Of a stretch of 64,000 nucleotides of DNA, positions 1-9,213 are shown one piece after another; position 1 is the first letter of the stretch, and the number at the start of each line of letters is the position of its first letter. This stretch comes from Achromobacter sp. Root83. Lineage in GTDB: Bacteria; Pseudomonadota; Gammaproteobacteria; Burkholderiales; Burkholderiaceae_B. The notes below the pieces were generated by a model, which worked only from the letters and a program-made list of their open reading frames with translations, was not told the origin of the DNA and ran no database searches. Both the position numbers and the translations under genes were made by a program. The DNA lies in the NCBI RefSeq assembly GCF_001428845.1, contig NZ_LMIU01000001.1, forward strand, positions 186,984-250,983, given 5' to 3'.

Positions 1-39
1 AACTTCCTGGACGTGGCGGCCCAGGTGTTCAAGGAATAG
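1..39 (+). CDS. C-terminal end of a protein truncated by the window edge
   Basis: Only the last 12 codons and a TAG stop are present; the peptide ends NFLDVAAQVFKE. Codon usage is GC-rich like its neighbours. The fragment is too short to identify a family. It converges on the minus-strand operon whose last gene ends at 93. Confidence 0.5.
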   Translation, partial: NFLDVAAQVFKE

Positions 40-92
40 GGGGCTGCCCCCGCAAGAGCGGACCGGGCGCCTTGCGGCCAGCGCCGTGACGG

Positions 93-1190
93 TCATCCAA
101 TGCGGTAGCGCGCGATGACCTCGGGGTCGGGGTCGCAGCCCAGGCCGGGGCCCTGCGGAATGGCGACTTCGCCATCCGGGCCGGGCAGGCCGACCGCGCC
201 GAACAGTCCCGATTCGAGCTGCACGCCGAATATTTCGATGCCGCCGATGTGGGCGTAGACGGCCGCCATCTGCAGCGTGGCCAGCAGCCCGGGCCCGAAG
301 TAGGGCGAATGCGGCGCCACCGCGCGTCCGTGCGAGCGGGCTAGCTCGGCCACGGCCCGGAATTCGGTGATGCCGCCCACCTTGGTGATGCTGGGCTGGA
401 AGTAATCCAGCGCCCCGGATTCGGCCAGCGGCTGGAATGCCCAGGCGTTGCCGACGTTTTCGCCAGCGGCCAGCGGAATATTGGCTTCGCGCCGCAGGCG
501 CGCCAGGCCGGCCACATCTTCCGGCGGCCAGACCGGCTCTTCCAGCCATTTGAGCCCGTAGGGTTCCAGCCGGTGCGCCATGCGCAGCGCCTCATCTGCG
601 GGCCAGGCGCAATTGACGTCCAGCATCAGCTCGACGTCCGCGCCCAGCGCCTGGCGGGCCGCCGCCACCGCGGGCACGGTGATCTCGTGCAGCTTCAGCC
701 TGCGGAACCCGCGTTCGAGCGCGCGTTCGCACGCGGTGGCCACCGTGGCGGGCTCGTGCAGCCGCATCAGGCTGGTATAAGCCGTGACCGAACGGCGCGA
801 CCCGGCCCCCAGCATCCGGCACACGGGCAGGCCGGCGCGCTTGCCCGCCAGGTCCCACAGGGCGATGTCCAGGCCCGACAGCGCGTACATGACCGGGCCG
901 TTGCGGCCGAAGATGTGCAGCGGCCGCTTCAGGTCTTCCATCAACTGCACGATATCGTCGGCATCGCGACCGATGGCCAGTGGGGCGACGATTTTCTCCA
1001 GCGCCGCCACGGTAGCGGGAATGGCGTTGTAGCCGAACGCCTCGCCCCAGCCGATCAGGCCGTCGTCGGTGCTGACCTTGACCAGCAGGTAGTTGAGCTT
1101 GGCCCACACCGTGCCGCCGAAACCGGTGGGTGGCCCATCGTGGCGATAAGGAATCGAGACGACGATGGGCTCGATGGCGGTGATTTTCAT
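93..1190 (-). CDS. Mandelate racemase/muconate lactonizing enzyme family protein
   Basis: A 365-residue enolase-superfamily enzyme with an N-terminal capping domain (about 1-125) and a TIM barrel. Such enzymes abstract the proton alpha to a carboxylate, as racemases, cycloisomerases or acid-sugar dehydratases. Visible active-site features are K166-L-H168 (K-x-H in place of the common K-x-K), metal ligands D191, E217 and E244, a late K270 and H294. The substrate cannot be told from sequence. Its ATG overlaps the stop of the upstream LivF gene by 4 bases, so it is the last gene of a transporter operon and probably acts on the imported acid. A second, MR-type paralogue lies at the other side of the transporter (5889-7007). 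Confidence 0.85.
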   Translation of the reverse strand: MKITAIEPIVVSIPYRHDGPPTGFGGTVWAKLNYLLVKVSTDDGLIGWGEAFGYNAIPATVAALEKIVAPLAIGRDADDIVQLMEDLKRPLHIFGRNGPVMYALSGLDIALWDLAGKRAGLPVCRMLGAGSRRSVTAYTSLMRLHEPATVATACERALERGFRRLKLHEITVPAVAAARQALGADVELMLDVNCAWPADEALRMAHRLEPYGLKWLEEPVWPPEDVAGLARLRREANIPLAAGENVGNAWAFQPLAESGALDYFQPSITKVGGITEFRAVAELARSHGRAVAPHSPYFGPGLLATLQMAAVYAHIGGIEIFGVQLESGLFGAVGLPGPDGEVAIPQGPGLGCDPDPEVIARYRIG

Positions 1191-1966
1191 GGCGTGGCTC
1201 CTGCGGGATGAGAGGCGGGCTCGGCGCGGCCGCCCAGGTAGATGCGCTGGATCAGTTCGCCGGCCTGCACCTCGGCGGGCGTGCCCTGGCCCCCGATATG
1301 GCCGGTCTCGACCAGATAGCAGTAATCGGCGAAGCGCAAGGCTTCCTTGACCAGTTGTTCGACCAGCAGCACGGCCATGCCGCTGCGGGTCAGGTCCTTG
1401 GCGACCGTCAGGATGCGATCCACGACCAAGGGGGCCAGGCCGCCGGACGGCTCGTCCAGGATCAGCAACGCGGGCTCGGCGATCACGCCCTGGGCCACCG
1501 CCAGTATCTGCTGCTGCCCGCCGCTCAGGCGCGAGGCCGGCTGCAGGCGCTTTTCGGCCAGTTCGGGAAACAGATCATAGATGCGCGGCAGGCGCGCGCG
1601 GTCGCCGTGCCGGTGGGTGGCGTACGTGCCCAGCAGCAGGTTGTCTTCCACGGTCAGGCCTGTAAAGACGCGGTGGCCTTCCAGCACGACATTGATGCCG
1701 GCCCGCACGGTGGTGCGCGCATCGGCGGCCGTGATGTCGCGGCCCTTGAAGGTGACATGGCCTGCGCGCTTGGGGATCAGGCCGGCCAGCGCGTGCAGCA
1801 TCGAGGTCTTGCCGGCGCCGTTGCGGCCCAGCATCACCACGAATTCGCCCTGGTGCACCCGCAGGTCCACGCCGTGCACGACCTGCGCCTTGCCGTAGGC
1901 CACCTGCAAGCCGGTCACGTCCAGCAGCACGGGAGCGGAGCTATGCGTACGTTGAGGATTCTGCAT
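1187..1966 (-). CDS. livF: Branched-chain-amino-acid-type ABC transporter ATP-binding protein LivF
   Basis: A 259-residue cytoplasmic ATPase of the HAAT (LivF) family. It has Walker A GRNGAGKT, a signature motif beginning LSGGQQQ, and Walker B LLILDEPSGGL. It pairs with LivG to energise import through LivHM. The gene starts 2 bases after livG ends and overlaps the downstream enolase-family gene by 4 bases, so it is translationally coupled. HAAT systems often carry aromatic or dicarboxylic acids as well as amino acids; the adjoining catabolic enzymes favour an organic acid. Confidence 0.93.
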   Translation of the reverse strand: MQNPQRTHSSAPVLLDVTGLQVAYGKAQVVHGVDLRVHQGEFVVMLGRNGAGKTSMLHALAGLIPKRAGHVTFKGRDITAADARTTVRAGINVVLEGHRVFTGLTVEDNLLLGTYATHRHGDRARLPRIYDLFPELAEKRLQPASRLSGGQQQILAVAQGVIAEPALLILDEPSGGLAPLVVDRILTVAKDLTRSGMAVLLVEQLVKEALRFADYCYLVETGHIGGQGTPAEVQAGELIQRIYLGGRAEPASHPAGATP

Positions 1967-1968
1967 GG

Positions 1969-2724
1969 TCAGGCTCCGAGGTAGACCCGAATGACTTCGG
2001 CGTTGTCGCGGACTTCGCGCGGCGCGCCCTGGGCGATCATGCGGCCCAGGTTCAGCGTGGTGACGCGGTCACACAGTCGGAAGACGAAGTCGGTATGGTG
2101 TTCCACGATCAGCACGCCCAGGCCGGCTTGGCGCACGGTGCCCACGATCTGGGCCAGTTGCTCGATCTCGTGCTCGGTCAGGCCGCCGGCGGGCTCATCC
2201 AGCAAGAGAAAGCGCGGCCGCATGGCCAGGCCGCGCGCGATCTCGAGGAAGCGCTGTTCGGCGTGGTCGAGCATGTTGGCGGGCCGGTCGGCCACGCGCT
2301 CAAGGCCCACGCCGCACAGCATTTCATAGGCCAGGTCGCGGGCCTCGCGTTCGCGCCGGCGCATGGCGGGCAGCGCCAGCGCGGTGCGCAGAAAGCCCGC
2401 GTTGCTGTGCTTCCAACTGCCCAGCATGACGTTCTGCCAGGCGCTCAGGCTGCCCAGCAGGCGCGGCTTCTGGAAGGTGCGCGCGACGCCCTGCAGCGCG
2501 CGCCGTTGTACCGACGTGTCGGTGATGGGGACGTCGTCGAGCATCAGCGTGCCGCCATCGATGGGGTAGTAGCCGGACAACAGGTTCAGCAAGGTGGTCT
2601 TGCCGCTGCCGTTGGGCCCGATCAGGCCGTGGATTTCCCCTTCGGCAAGCGTCAGGCTCACGCCATCGACCGCGGTGATGCCGCCGAATCGCTTGGTGAC
2701 GTCATTGGCTTGGAGCGTGCTCAT
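1969..2724 (-). CDS. livG: Branched-chain-amino-acid-type ABC transporter ATP-binding protein LivG
   Basis: A 251-residue ATPase starting MSTLQANDVTKRF at 2724, where ATG overlaps the livM stop by 4 bases; longer open reading upstream lies inside livM and is not coding in this frame. Walker A is GPNGSGKT and Walker B FLLLDEPAGGL. The ABC signature reads LDHAEQRFLEIARG instead of the usual L-x-x-G-[QE]-Q-R pattern, so the signature glycine is alanine. It partners LivF on the LivHM permease. The full length and normal remaining motifs suggest a functional but variant ATPase. Confidence 0.92.
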   Translation of the reverse strand: MSTLQANDVTKRFGGITAVDGVSLTLAEGEIHGLIGPNGSGKTTLLNLLSGYYPIDGGTLMLDDVPITDTSVQRRALQGVARTFQKPRLLGSLSAWQNVMLGSWKHSNAGFLRTALALPAMRRREREARDLAYEMLCGVGLERVADRPANMLDHAEQRFLEIARGLAMRPRFLLLDEPAGGLTEHEIEQLAQIVGTVRQAGLGVLIVEHHTDFVFRLCDRVTTLNLGRMIAQGAPREVRDNAEVIRVYLGA

Positions 2725-3728
2725 GACGGGCGCCCTCCACGCAGGGCCGCCGCGAGGCGGGGCAGGTCGGGCGCGACCACGTGCTTCTCGGGCTTGCGCG
2801 GCGCGAACTTGTCGCGCAGCACGCGGACGATGCTGCCGATTCCTTCCGGCACCAGCAGCACCACCAGCAGCAGCAGGATGCCGTAGAACAACTGTCCCCA
2901 GCGGGCCAGCGGCGCGACCAGCTCGGGCAGCGCGGCCAGCACGATGGTGCCCACGAAAGGCCCCATGATCACGCCGCGCCCGCCGATCACGATGCAGACG
3001 AAGAAGAACAGGCTGAGCTCGAATACGAAGGTCTCGGGCGTGATGTAACTTTGCAGCGAGGCGAACAGCGCGCCGGCAACGCCCGCCGTGACGCCGCTGA
3101 AGGTGAAGATCGCCAGCTTGACGCGGAACACCGGTATGCCGACCGCGGCGGCGGTCACCGTGCTGTCGCGCAAGGCGATCATGGCCCGGCCCCACGAGTA
3201 GCGGGCCAGGTTCCACACCAGCCAGCTGACGATGCCGGCCACCGCCGCCACCAGCCAGTACAGGCCGGCAGGGCTGTCGAATGGCGAATCGAACGAGGCC
3301 ACGCTCAGGCCCGCCCCGCCGCCCGTGAGTTCGTCTCGGGCCAGCGAGAACTCGGTCACCATCATCGCGAAGGCCATGGTCGCCATGGCGAAATAGAAGC
3401 CCGGCAGCCGCAGCGAGGGCAGGCCCAGCAGGAAGCCGCAGGCCCCGCACAGCACGGCCGAGGCCACCAGCGCCACCCAGGGACTGGCCTCGTAGTGGCC
3501 GGTCAGGATGGCGAAGGTATAGGCGCCGATGGCCAGCAGCCCGACGTGTCCGATGGAAAGCAGCCCGGTGTATCCCACCACCAGATTGAGGCTGGCGATC
3601 AGGATCCAGTAGGTGCCGATCAGGGTGGCGACGTGCAACTGGTACGGATTGCCGGCCCAGAAAGGCAGCAGCGCCAGCGCCGCCACGCCGATGGCCAGTG
3701 GCCAGTGGAAGTTCTTTTGGGTTTTCAT
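2721..3728 (-). CDS. livM: Branched-chain-amino-acid-type ABC transporter permease LivM
   Basis: A 335-residue inner-membrane permease starting MKTQKNFHWPLAIG at 3728. Multiple hydrophobic helices and the segment LNLVVGYTGLLSIGHVG near residues 45-60 are typical of LivM. A C-terminal cytoplasmic tail rich in Lys, Arg and Pro follows residue 300. Both ends overlap neighbours by 4 bases (livH upstream, livG downstream). The open frame continues upstream into livH, but the 4-base overlap and the family length fix the start here. Confidence 0.93.
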   Translation of the reverse strand: MKTQKNFHWPLAIGVAALALLPFWAGNPYQLHVATLIGTYWILIASLNLVVGYTGLLSIGHVGLLAIGAYTFAILTGHYEASPWVALVASAVLCGACGFLLGLPSLRLPGFYFAMATMAFAMMVTEFSLARDELTGGGAGLSVASFDSPFDSPAGLYWLVAAVAGIVSWLVWNLARYSWGRAMIALRDSTVTAAAVGIPVFRVKLAIFTFSGVTAGVAGALFASLQSYITPETFVFELSLFFFVCIVIGGRGVIMGPFVGTIVLAALPELVAPLARWGQLFYGILLLLVVLLVPEGIGSIVRVLRDKFAPRKPEKHVVAPDLPRLAAALRGGRPS

Positions 3729-4585
3729 ACGTGGCGCACCTGCTTGTTGCCGAACAAGCCTTCCGGCTTGATCAAAAGAAAGACCATCAGCAGGCCGACC
3801 GCGATGGTCTGCTGATATTCCCCGCCGAAGAAGTACGTGGCGAAGGTGCTGAGCAGGCCCAGCGTGAGGCCGCCCACGATGGCCCCCGCGTTGCTGCCCA
3901 GGCCGCCCGCGGCCAGTGCGATGAATCCGTACAGCGTCAGCGTCAGCCCCAGCGCGAAGAAGGCGAAGGTGAGCTGACCGGCCGCGAAACCGACCAGGCC
4001 GCCCAGCAGGCCCGCCAGCCCGTACGAGAACGCGCGCACGCGCTCCGTCGAGATGCCGCGCGCGCGCGCCGCGTAGGCGTCTTCGGCCACCGCCAGGAAC
4101 ACCTTGCCAAACAGCGTGCGCCGGTAGAACAGGTCCAGCCCCAGCGCCAGCAGGGCCACGCACGCGATCGGCAGCCAGTATTTCTGGTCCCAGATGCCGG
4201 CGGTGAAATCCTGCGGGATCAGGCGCGGAAAGGCGCGCGGCTCGGTGCCCCACCACAGCCCCACCGCCTGCTGCACGATGGTGGCCAGGGCCAGGGTGCT
4301 GAGCAGCCACAGATGCTCATCCGAGCGCGCCAGGATGCGGCGGATCGCCACGGCCTCGGTGATCAGGCCGAACGCGATGGCGGCCGCCACCGCGCCGGCC
4401 AGCCCCACGGCGGTGGGCAGGCCCAGGTCGCCGATCAGCCAGGCGCCGACGACGCTGCTCAGCATGAACAGGTGGCCCGTGGTGATGCTGAGCACCTTCG
4501 AGGTGGAATACATCACGTTGTAGGCCAGCGCGGCGGCGGCGTAGAGCGCGCCGATGGCCAGGCCGGTCACGAGGACGGTCAGCAT
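3725..4585 (-). CDS. livH: Branched-chain-amino-acid-type ABC transporter permease LivH
   Basis: A 286-residue membrane protein with about eight hydrophobic helices, matching LivH family length. It forms the translocation pore with LivM. The segment AIGALYAAAALAYNVMYST close to the N-terminus and GGLGSNAGAIVGGLTLGLL near residue 230 are typical of the family. It follows the binding-protein gene by 28 bases and overlaps livM by 4 bases. Confidence 0.93.
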   Translation of the reverse strand: MLTVLVTGLAIGALYAAAALAYNVMYSTSKVLSITTGHLFMLSSVVGAWLIGDLGLPTAVGLAGAVAAAIAFGLITEAVAIRRILARSDEHLWLLSTLALATIVQQAVGLWWGTEPRAFPRLIPQDFTAGIWDQKYWLPIACVALLALGLDLFYRRTLFGKVFLAVAEDAYAARARGISTERVRAFSYGLAGLLGGLVGFAAGQLTFAFFALGLTLTLYGFIALAAGGLGSNAGAIVGGLTLGLLSTFATYFFGGEYQQTIAVGLLMVFLLIKPEGLFGNKQVRHV

Positions 4586-4613
4586 GGGAAGGACTCCTCT
4601 GGACGATGGCGGG

Positions 4614-5804
4614 TTATTTGGGGGCCAGCTCGAAGCTGCCGTCCTTGAAGGTATTTGCGCGGTTCACGACCATGCCGGAATCCGGAAAGCCGTTGTGGTT
4701 GTCGGCGGTCCAGGTGTAGTCGGCATAGACGCCGGGCATGCCGCGGGTGCTCTGGAGCGTCTTGCCGAAGGCCTGCGCATCGGTGCCGCCGTTTTGCTTG
4801 ACGGCGTGTTCGATGATCTTGACGGTGTCATACCCCAGCGCCACCCACCAGAAGGTGAAGTCGATCTTGCCGCCCAGCTTGGGCCGGATCTGGTCCATCA
4901 GCGCCTGGGTGCGTTCGGGCAGCTTGCCGGCCGCGTCATAGGTGGTGCTGGCATAGCCGGCCGCATAGGTGTTGTCCCAGTACGAAGGCTTGTTCAGCAG
5001 GTCGCGGATCGGCAGTCCCATGAGCGCGGGGTGGCCCACCACCGGAACGTCCCATTGCAGGTCGCCGCGCGCATTCAGGATGCGGGCCAGCAGGCCCGTG
5101 GCGGCCGACCAGGGCATGATCACGTCCGCGCCGGCGGCGCGGGCCTTCTCGATCTCGTCATTGACGCTGGTCTTGTTGGGGTCGATCAATGCGGAGTACA
5201 CGGGTTTGATGCCGGCGGCTTCGAGCAACGCGGCGGCCCGCTTGGCCGACGATGCGCCGTAGCCGGTGGTGTCGCCCAGCACGGCGACCTTGCTGCGCTT
5301 GAGCGTTTCCAGGGCGTACTTGTTCGCCGACGTGATCCACTGTTCGTTGGTGTTGATCACGCGGAACGCCAGCGGATATTTCTTCGCGTTGGTCAACTCG
5401 TCGACCGTGCCGATGATCAGGTTGGGTATCCCCGCCTTGGCCAGGATCGGAACCGTGGCCAGCGACTCGCCCGAGTTGACCGGGCCGATCACGTAGGCGA
5501 CCTTGTCATCGTAGGCGAGCTGCTTGGCGAAGTTGACCGCCTTGGTCGGATCGCCGGCGGTGTCACGCGTGATCAGTTCCAGCTTGCGGCCGTTGATGCC
5601 GCCGGCCTTGTTGATTTCTTCCACGGCGAATTGCACGCCCTGGTTCTCGGCGATGGCGGCCGACGACAGCGGGCCGGTCAGTGACGACAGCCAGCCGATG
5701 CGGATCGGCCCGTCTTTGTTGTCGGCCGCGTGGGCGAATGGACTGCCGGCTGCCAGGGCAGCCGCGCAAAACAGGGGCGCTGCAAGTTTCTTGATGGGGT
5801 TCAT
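4614..5804 (-). CDS. Branched-chain-amino-acid-type ABC transporter substrate-binding protein
   Basis: A 396-residue periplasmic receptor of the LivJ/LivK-like (Peripla_BP_6) family. The start MNPIKKLAAPLF at 5804 follows a GGAGA ribosome site at good spacing and opens a clear Sec signal peptide ending AHA-AD near residue 26; a start 24 bases further upstream would spoil the signal. The mature part begins with IRIGWLSSLTGPLSS, the usual first strand and ligand loop. It is the first transporter gene of the operon and gives LivHMGF their specificity; the ligand is unknown. Confidence 0.9.
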   Translation of the reverse strand: MNPIKKLAAPLFCAAALAAGSPFAHAADNKDGPIRIGWLSSLTGPLSSAAIAENQGVQFAVEEINKAGGINGRKLELITRDTAGDPTKAVNFAKQLAYDDKVAYVIGPVNSGESLATVPILAKAGIPNLIIGTVDELTNAKKYPLAFRVINTNEQWITSANKYALETLKRSKVAVLGDTTGYGASSAKRAAALLEAAGIKPVYSALIDPNKTSVNDEIEKARAAGADVIMPWSAATGLLARILNARGDLQWDVPVVGHPALMGLPIRDLLNKPSYWDNTYAAGYASTTYDAAGKLPERTQALMDQIRPKLGGKIDFTFWWVALGYDTVKIIEHAVKQNGGTDAQAFGKTLQSTRGMPGVYADYTWTADNHNGFPDSGMVVNRANTFKDGSFELAPK

Positions 5805-5888
5805 GATGTCTCCGTATGTTCCGTCCACTTCGAACGAGTGGACTGTGGCGGCAATGCCGGCACCCCCTGCGGGCGTGCCGGTCCACGC

Positions 5889-7007
5889 CTAGCCGCCGGC
5901 GGTGCGTGGTGAAATCAGGTAGGCGTCGATGCGGTCCCAGTCGAACGAGAAGCCCGTGCCGGGGCGGTTGGGCACGGCGATGCAGCCGTCGGCCTCGACC
6001 TCCATGCGTTCATGGAACAGCGGCTCGAACCAGGGCATGTGCTCGGCCCAGGTGGCGTTGCCGGCGGCCGCCACGATATGCAGGCTGTGTTCCGTGAAGA
6101 TGTGTGGCGCGACCGGCAGGTCGTGCGCCGCCAGGTAACGCACCGCCTTGAGCATCTCGGTATAACCGCCCATGCGCTGCAGGTCGGGCATGAACACAGT
6201 GGCCGCGCGCTCGCGCGCCATGCGCCGGATGCCGTAGCGCGTGTACTCGGTTTCGCCGCTGGCGATGGGCATGGGCAGGCGGCGCACGATCTCGGCGGCG
6301 CTGTCGTCGTCCCAGGTGGGTACGGGCTCTTCAAACCAGGCCAGATCGAAACGGGCCAGTTCGCGGCCCAGCCGCAAGGCCCGCGTCAGGTCCAGGCCCT
6401 GGTTGGCGTCGGCCATCAGGGTGATCTGGTCACCGATGGCATCGCGCACGGCTTCCACGCGGGCAATGTCTTCCTTCCAGTCGGGCGAGCCCAGGCGCAT
6501 CTTCATGGCCTTGAAGCCCTGGTCCACGAACTGGCGCGCCTCGTCGCGCAATTCATCGCGGCTGGACGATAGCCACAGGCCCGCGCTGGCATAGACCGGC
6601 ACGCGCTCCCGATGCGCGCCGAACAGCTTGTAGAGAGGCCGCCCGGCCAGCTTGCCGATGATGTCCCAGCACGCGATGTCGATCGGGTTGTAAGCCAGGA
6701 TCGACACGCCGCTCTGGCCATAGAAGTTGCAGCTGCGCAGGAAATCCGTCCAGAGGGCTTCCACGTCGTGCGGATCGCGCCCGACGATCAGGGGGGCGAG
6801 CGACTGCGTGAACTGCGCGATAGCTTCGAGCCGCTGTGCGTTGAAGCAAAAGCCATAGCCTTCGCCGGTGACGCCGGCATCGGTCTCGACCGAGACCAGC
6901 AGGCAGCAGACATCGGCGATTTCATGGATCGATGTCTTCAGCGGGCGCGGCAGGGGGATCCGGGCAAGCCGGGTGTGCAGGGCAGTGATACGTACGGCGT
7001 TCGACAT
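5889..7007 (-). CDS. Mandelate racemase-type enolase superfamily enzyme (probable acid-sugar or hydroxy-acid dehydratase/racemase)
   Basis: A 372-residue enzyme starting MSNAVRITALHTRL. It carries the full mandelate-racemase catalytic set at normal spacing: K169 (K-x-R motif), metal ligands D200, E226 and E252, the Asp-His pair D275/H302, and E328. This differs from the first enolase-family gene at 93-1190, which lacks an obvious Asp of the dyad. Members racemise 2-hydroxy acids or dehydrate sugar acids; the substrate here is open. It lies 85 bases upstream of the transporter block and 15 bases after the quinone oxidoreductase gene. Confidence 0.87.
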   Translation of the reverse strand: MSNAVRITALHTRLARIPLPRPLKTSIHEIADVCCLLVSVETDAGVTGEGYGFCFNAQRLEAIAQFTQSLAPLIVGRDPHDVEALWTDFLRSCNFYGQSGVSILAYNPIDIACWDIIGKLAGRPLYKLFGAHRERVPVYASAGLWLSSSRDELRDEARQFVDQGFKAMKMRLGSPDWKEDIARVEAVRDAIGDQITLMADANQGLDLTRALRLGRELARFDLAWFEEPVPTWDDDSAAEIVRRLPMPIASGETEYTRYGIRRMARERAATVFMPDLQRMGGYTEMLKAVRYLAAHDLPVAPHIFTEHSLHIVAAAGNATWAEHMPWFEPLFHERMEVEADGCIAVPNRPGTGFSFDWDRIDAYLISPRTAGG

Positions 7008-7021
7008 GATGGGCTCCGGTG

Positions 7022-7993
7022 TTAGCTGGGAATGAGGACGGCGGCCGCGATGCTGCGCTTTTCCAGCGCCGCGTGGGCGCGGGCGGCCTGGGCCAGCGGA
7101 TAGTGGCGCGGAATGTGCGCATGCAGCGCCTTGGCGCGCATGTGGCCGAAGAGTTCGGACGCCGCGGTCAGCAGGCGCGCTGGCGTATTCAGATAGGCCG
7201 CCAGGCTGGTGCGCGTCAGATACAGCGATTGCTTCTGCAGGGCCGACAGCGCCACGTTCGTCACCGGGCCGCTGGCATCGCCGAAGCTGACCAGCAGCCC
7301 GCGCGGGCGCAGGCTGTCCAGCGAGGCTTGCCAGGTGTCGCGGCCCACGCCGTCGTAGACCGTCGCCACGCCGGCACCGTTGGTCAGGGCCATGACCCGC
7401 GCGGCCACGTCTTCGTGGCGCGTATCGATGACGCGCCAGGCGCCATGCTCGCGCGCCAGCGCGCCGCCCGCCTTGTCGCTGACGGTGCCGATGAGCTGCA
7501 CGCCAAGCAGGCGCGCCCATTGGCAGGCGATCAGCCCGACGCCGCTGGCCGCCGCGTGGAACAGCACGGTTTCCCCAGCTTGCGGGCGATAGGTCTGGCG
7601 GAACAGGTATTGCACCGTCAGGCCCTTGAACAGCATGGCCATGGCCGCGTCGAAGCCGATATCGGCCGGCAGCTTGATGAGATGCTGCGCCGGCAGGTTG
7701 CGGGCCTGGGCGTAGGCGCCCAGCGGGCCGGTGGCGTAGGCCACGCGGTCGCCCGGCCGCAGCCCCGTCACGCCTGCTCCCACGGCCTCGATCACGCCCG
7801 CGCCCTCGAAGCCCAGGCCGTGCGGCAGGGCATGCGGATACAGGCCGCTGCGGTAATACAGGTCGATGACGTTGATGCCCACGGCGCGATGCGCCACCGT
7901 GACCTCGCCCGCCGCCGGGGCGGGCAGGCTGCTGTCGGCCACCCGCAGGACGTCCGGGCCGCCATGCGTATCAAGGATCACGGTCTGGTTCAT
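7022..7993 (-). CDS. Zinc-independent quinone oxidoreductase (MDR family)
   Basis: A 323-residue medium-chain dehydrogenase/reductase of the QOR type. It has a GroES-like N-terminal half and an NADPH-binding fold with AASGVGLIACQWA around residues 148-160. No structural zinc cysteine cluster is seen, as expected for QOR. These enzymes use NADPH to reduce quinones or the double bond of enones. It sits 8 bases downstream of the CoA-transferase gene, so it is co-transcribed and may reduce an unsaturated intermediate. Confidence 0.88.
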   Translation of the reverse strand: MNQTVILDTHGGPDVLRVADSSLPAPAAGEVTVAHRAVGINVIDLYYRSGLYPHALPHGLGFEGAGVIEAVGAGVTGLRPGDRVAYATGPLGAYAQARNLPAQHLIKLPADIGFDAAMAMLFKGLTVQYLFRQTYRPQAGETVLFHAAASGVGLIACQWARLLGVQLIGTVSDKAGGALAREHGAWRVIDTRHEDVAARVMALTNGAGVATVYDGVGRDTWQASLDSLRPRGLLVSFGDASGPVTNVALSALQKQSLYLTRTSLAAYLNTPARLLTAASELFGHMRAKALHAHIPRHYPLAQAARAHAALEKRSIAAAVLIPS

Positions 7994-8001
7994 GCCGCCT
8001 C

Positions 8002-9213
8002 TCAGGCCACGGCGCCGGCATCGCGCCAGCCCTGGATGTCGGCGGCGCTGGCGCCCAGCACCTGGGTCAGCACTTCGGCCGTATGTTCACCCAGACGGGG
8101 CGGGGCGGTGGGCTCGCGCGGCGGCGTGCCGCGCAGGTGCAGGGGTGAACGCATCAGCCGCAGGGAGCCATGCCGGGGATCCGGGGTGTCGGTCAGCAGG
8201 CCGCGCGCCGCGATCTCGGGGGCATCCAGCGCCTGCGGCACGGTGCGCACCGGACCGGCGGGGATGCCGGCGGCACGGATGCGCGCCAGCCAATGCGCGC
8301 TGGATTGCGCCAGCAGGATCTGCTGCAGCGCGGGCACCAGCGTGTCGCGGTTCATGGCGCGGGCCCGGTTGGTGCGATAGCGTTCGTCCTGGGCCCATTG
8401 GGGCTCGCCCAGCGCCGCGCACAACGCGGCGAACTGCGTGTCGTTGCCCACGCCCAGCGCGAATGCGCCGTCGGCCGTGGCGAAGATCTGGTAGGGCACG
8501 ACCGTCGGATGCCCGTTGCCGAAACGGCGGGGCTCGTGCCCGGCCGCCAGGTAGCCCGCGCCGACGTTGGCCAGGATACTGACCGCGCTGTCGAGCAGCG
8601 CCAGGTCGATCAATTGGCCCTGGCCCGTGTTGTGCCGCGCCAGCAGGGCCGCCAGAATCGCCTGCGTGGCGTTCATCCCGGTGACCAGATCTGTGATGGC
8701 CACGCCCAGCTTCATCGGCGCGCCGTCGGGTTCCCCCGTGATCGACATCAGGCCGCTCTCGGCCTGGATCACGAAGTCATAGCCGGGTTCGGCCGCGCGC
8801 GGGCCGGTGCGGCCATAGCCGGAGATCGAGCAGTAGATCAGGCGAGGATTCGCTTGCGACAGCGTGTCGTGGTCGAGCCCGAACTTGGCCAGCGCGCCCA
8901 GGCGGTAGTTTTCCACCAGCACATCGGCTTGCAGGGCCAGCCGGGTCACCAGGGCGCGGCCTTCGGGGTGGCGCAGGTCGACCGCCAGCGATCGTTTGCT
9001 GCGATTGGCGCACATGAAATAGGTGGATTCCCCGTCCACGTCCGGCGGCGTCCAGCCGCGGGTGTCGTCGCCATGGCCGGGCGCTTCGATCTTCCATACG
9101 TCGGCGCCCAGATCGGCCAGCGTCTGGGTACACCAGGGGCCGGCCAGCACGCGGCTCAGGTCGAGCACGCGCACGCCGGCCAAGGGCAGCGGGCGGGAGG
9201 CGGCGGCGCTCAT
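8002..9213 (-). CDS. CaiB/BaiF family CoA transferase
   Basis: A 403-residue class III CoA transferase. The start MSAAASRPLPLAGVRVLDLS at 9213 overlaps the upstream acyl-CoA dehydrogenase stop by 4 bases. The N-terminal LDLSRVLAGP motif is typical, and D146 in GYDFVIQAESG sits where the family's catalytic Asp lies. It moves CoA from a donor thioester to a free acid, which fits activation of the acid brought in by the adjacent ABC importer before oxidation by the neighbouring dehydrogenases. Confidence 0.92.
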   Translation of the reverse strand: MSAAASRPLPLAGVRVLDLSRVLAGPWCTQTLADLGADVWKIEAPGHGDDTRGWTPPDVDGESTYFMCANRSKRSLAVDLRHPEGRALVTRLALQADVLVENYRLGALAKFGLDHDTLSQANPRLIYCSISGYGRTGPRAAEPGYDFVIQAESGLMSITGEPDGAPMKLGVAITDLVTGMNATQAILAALLARHNTGQGQLIDLALLDSAVSILANVGAGYLAAGHEPRRFGNGHPTVVPYQIFATADGAFALGVGNDTQFAALCAALGEPQWAQDERYRTNRARAMNRDTLVPALQQILLAQSSAHWLARIRAAGIPAGPVRTVPQALDAPEIAARGLLTDTPDPRHGSLRLMRSPLHLRGTPPREPTAPPRLGEHTAEVLTQVLGASAADIQGWRDAGAVA

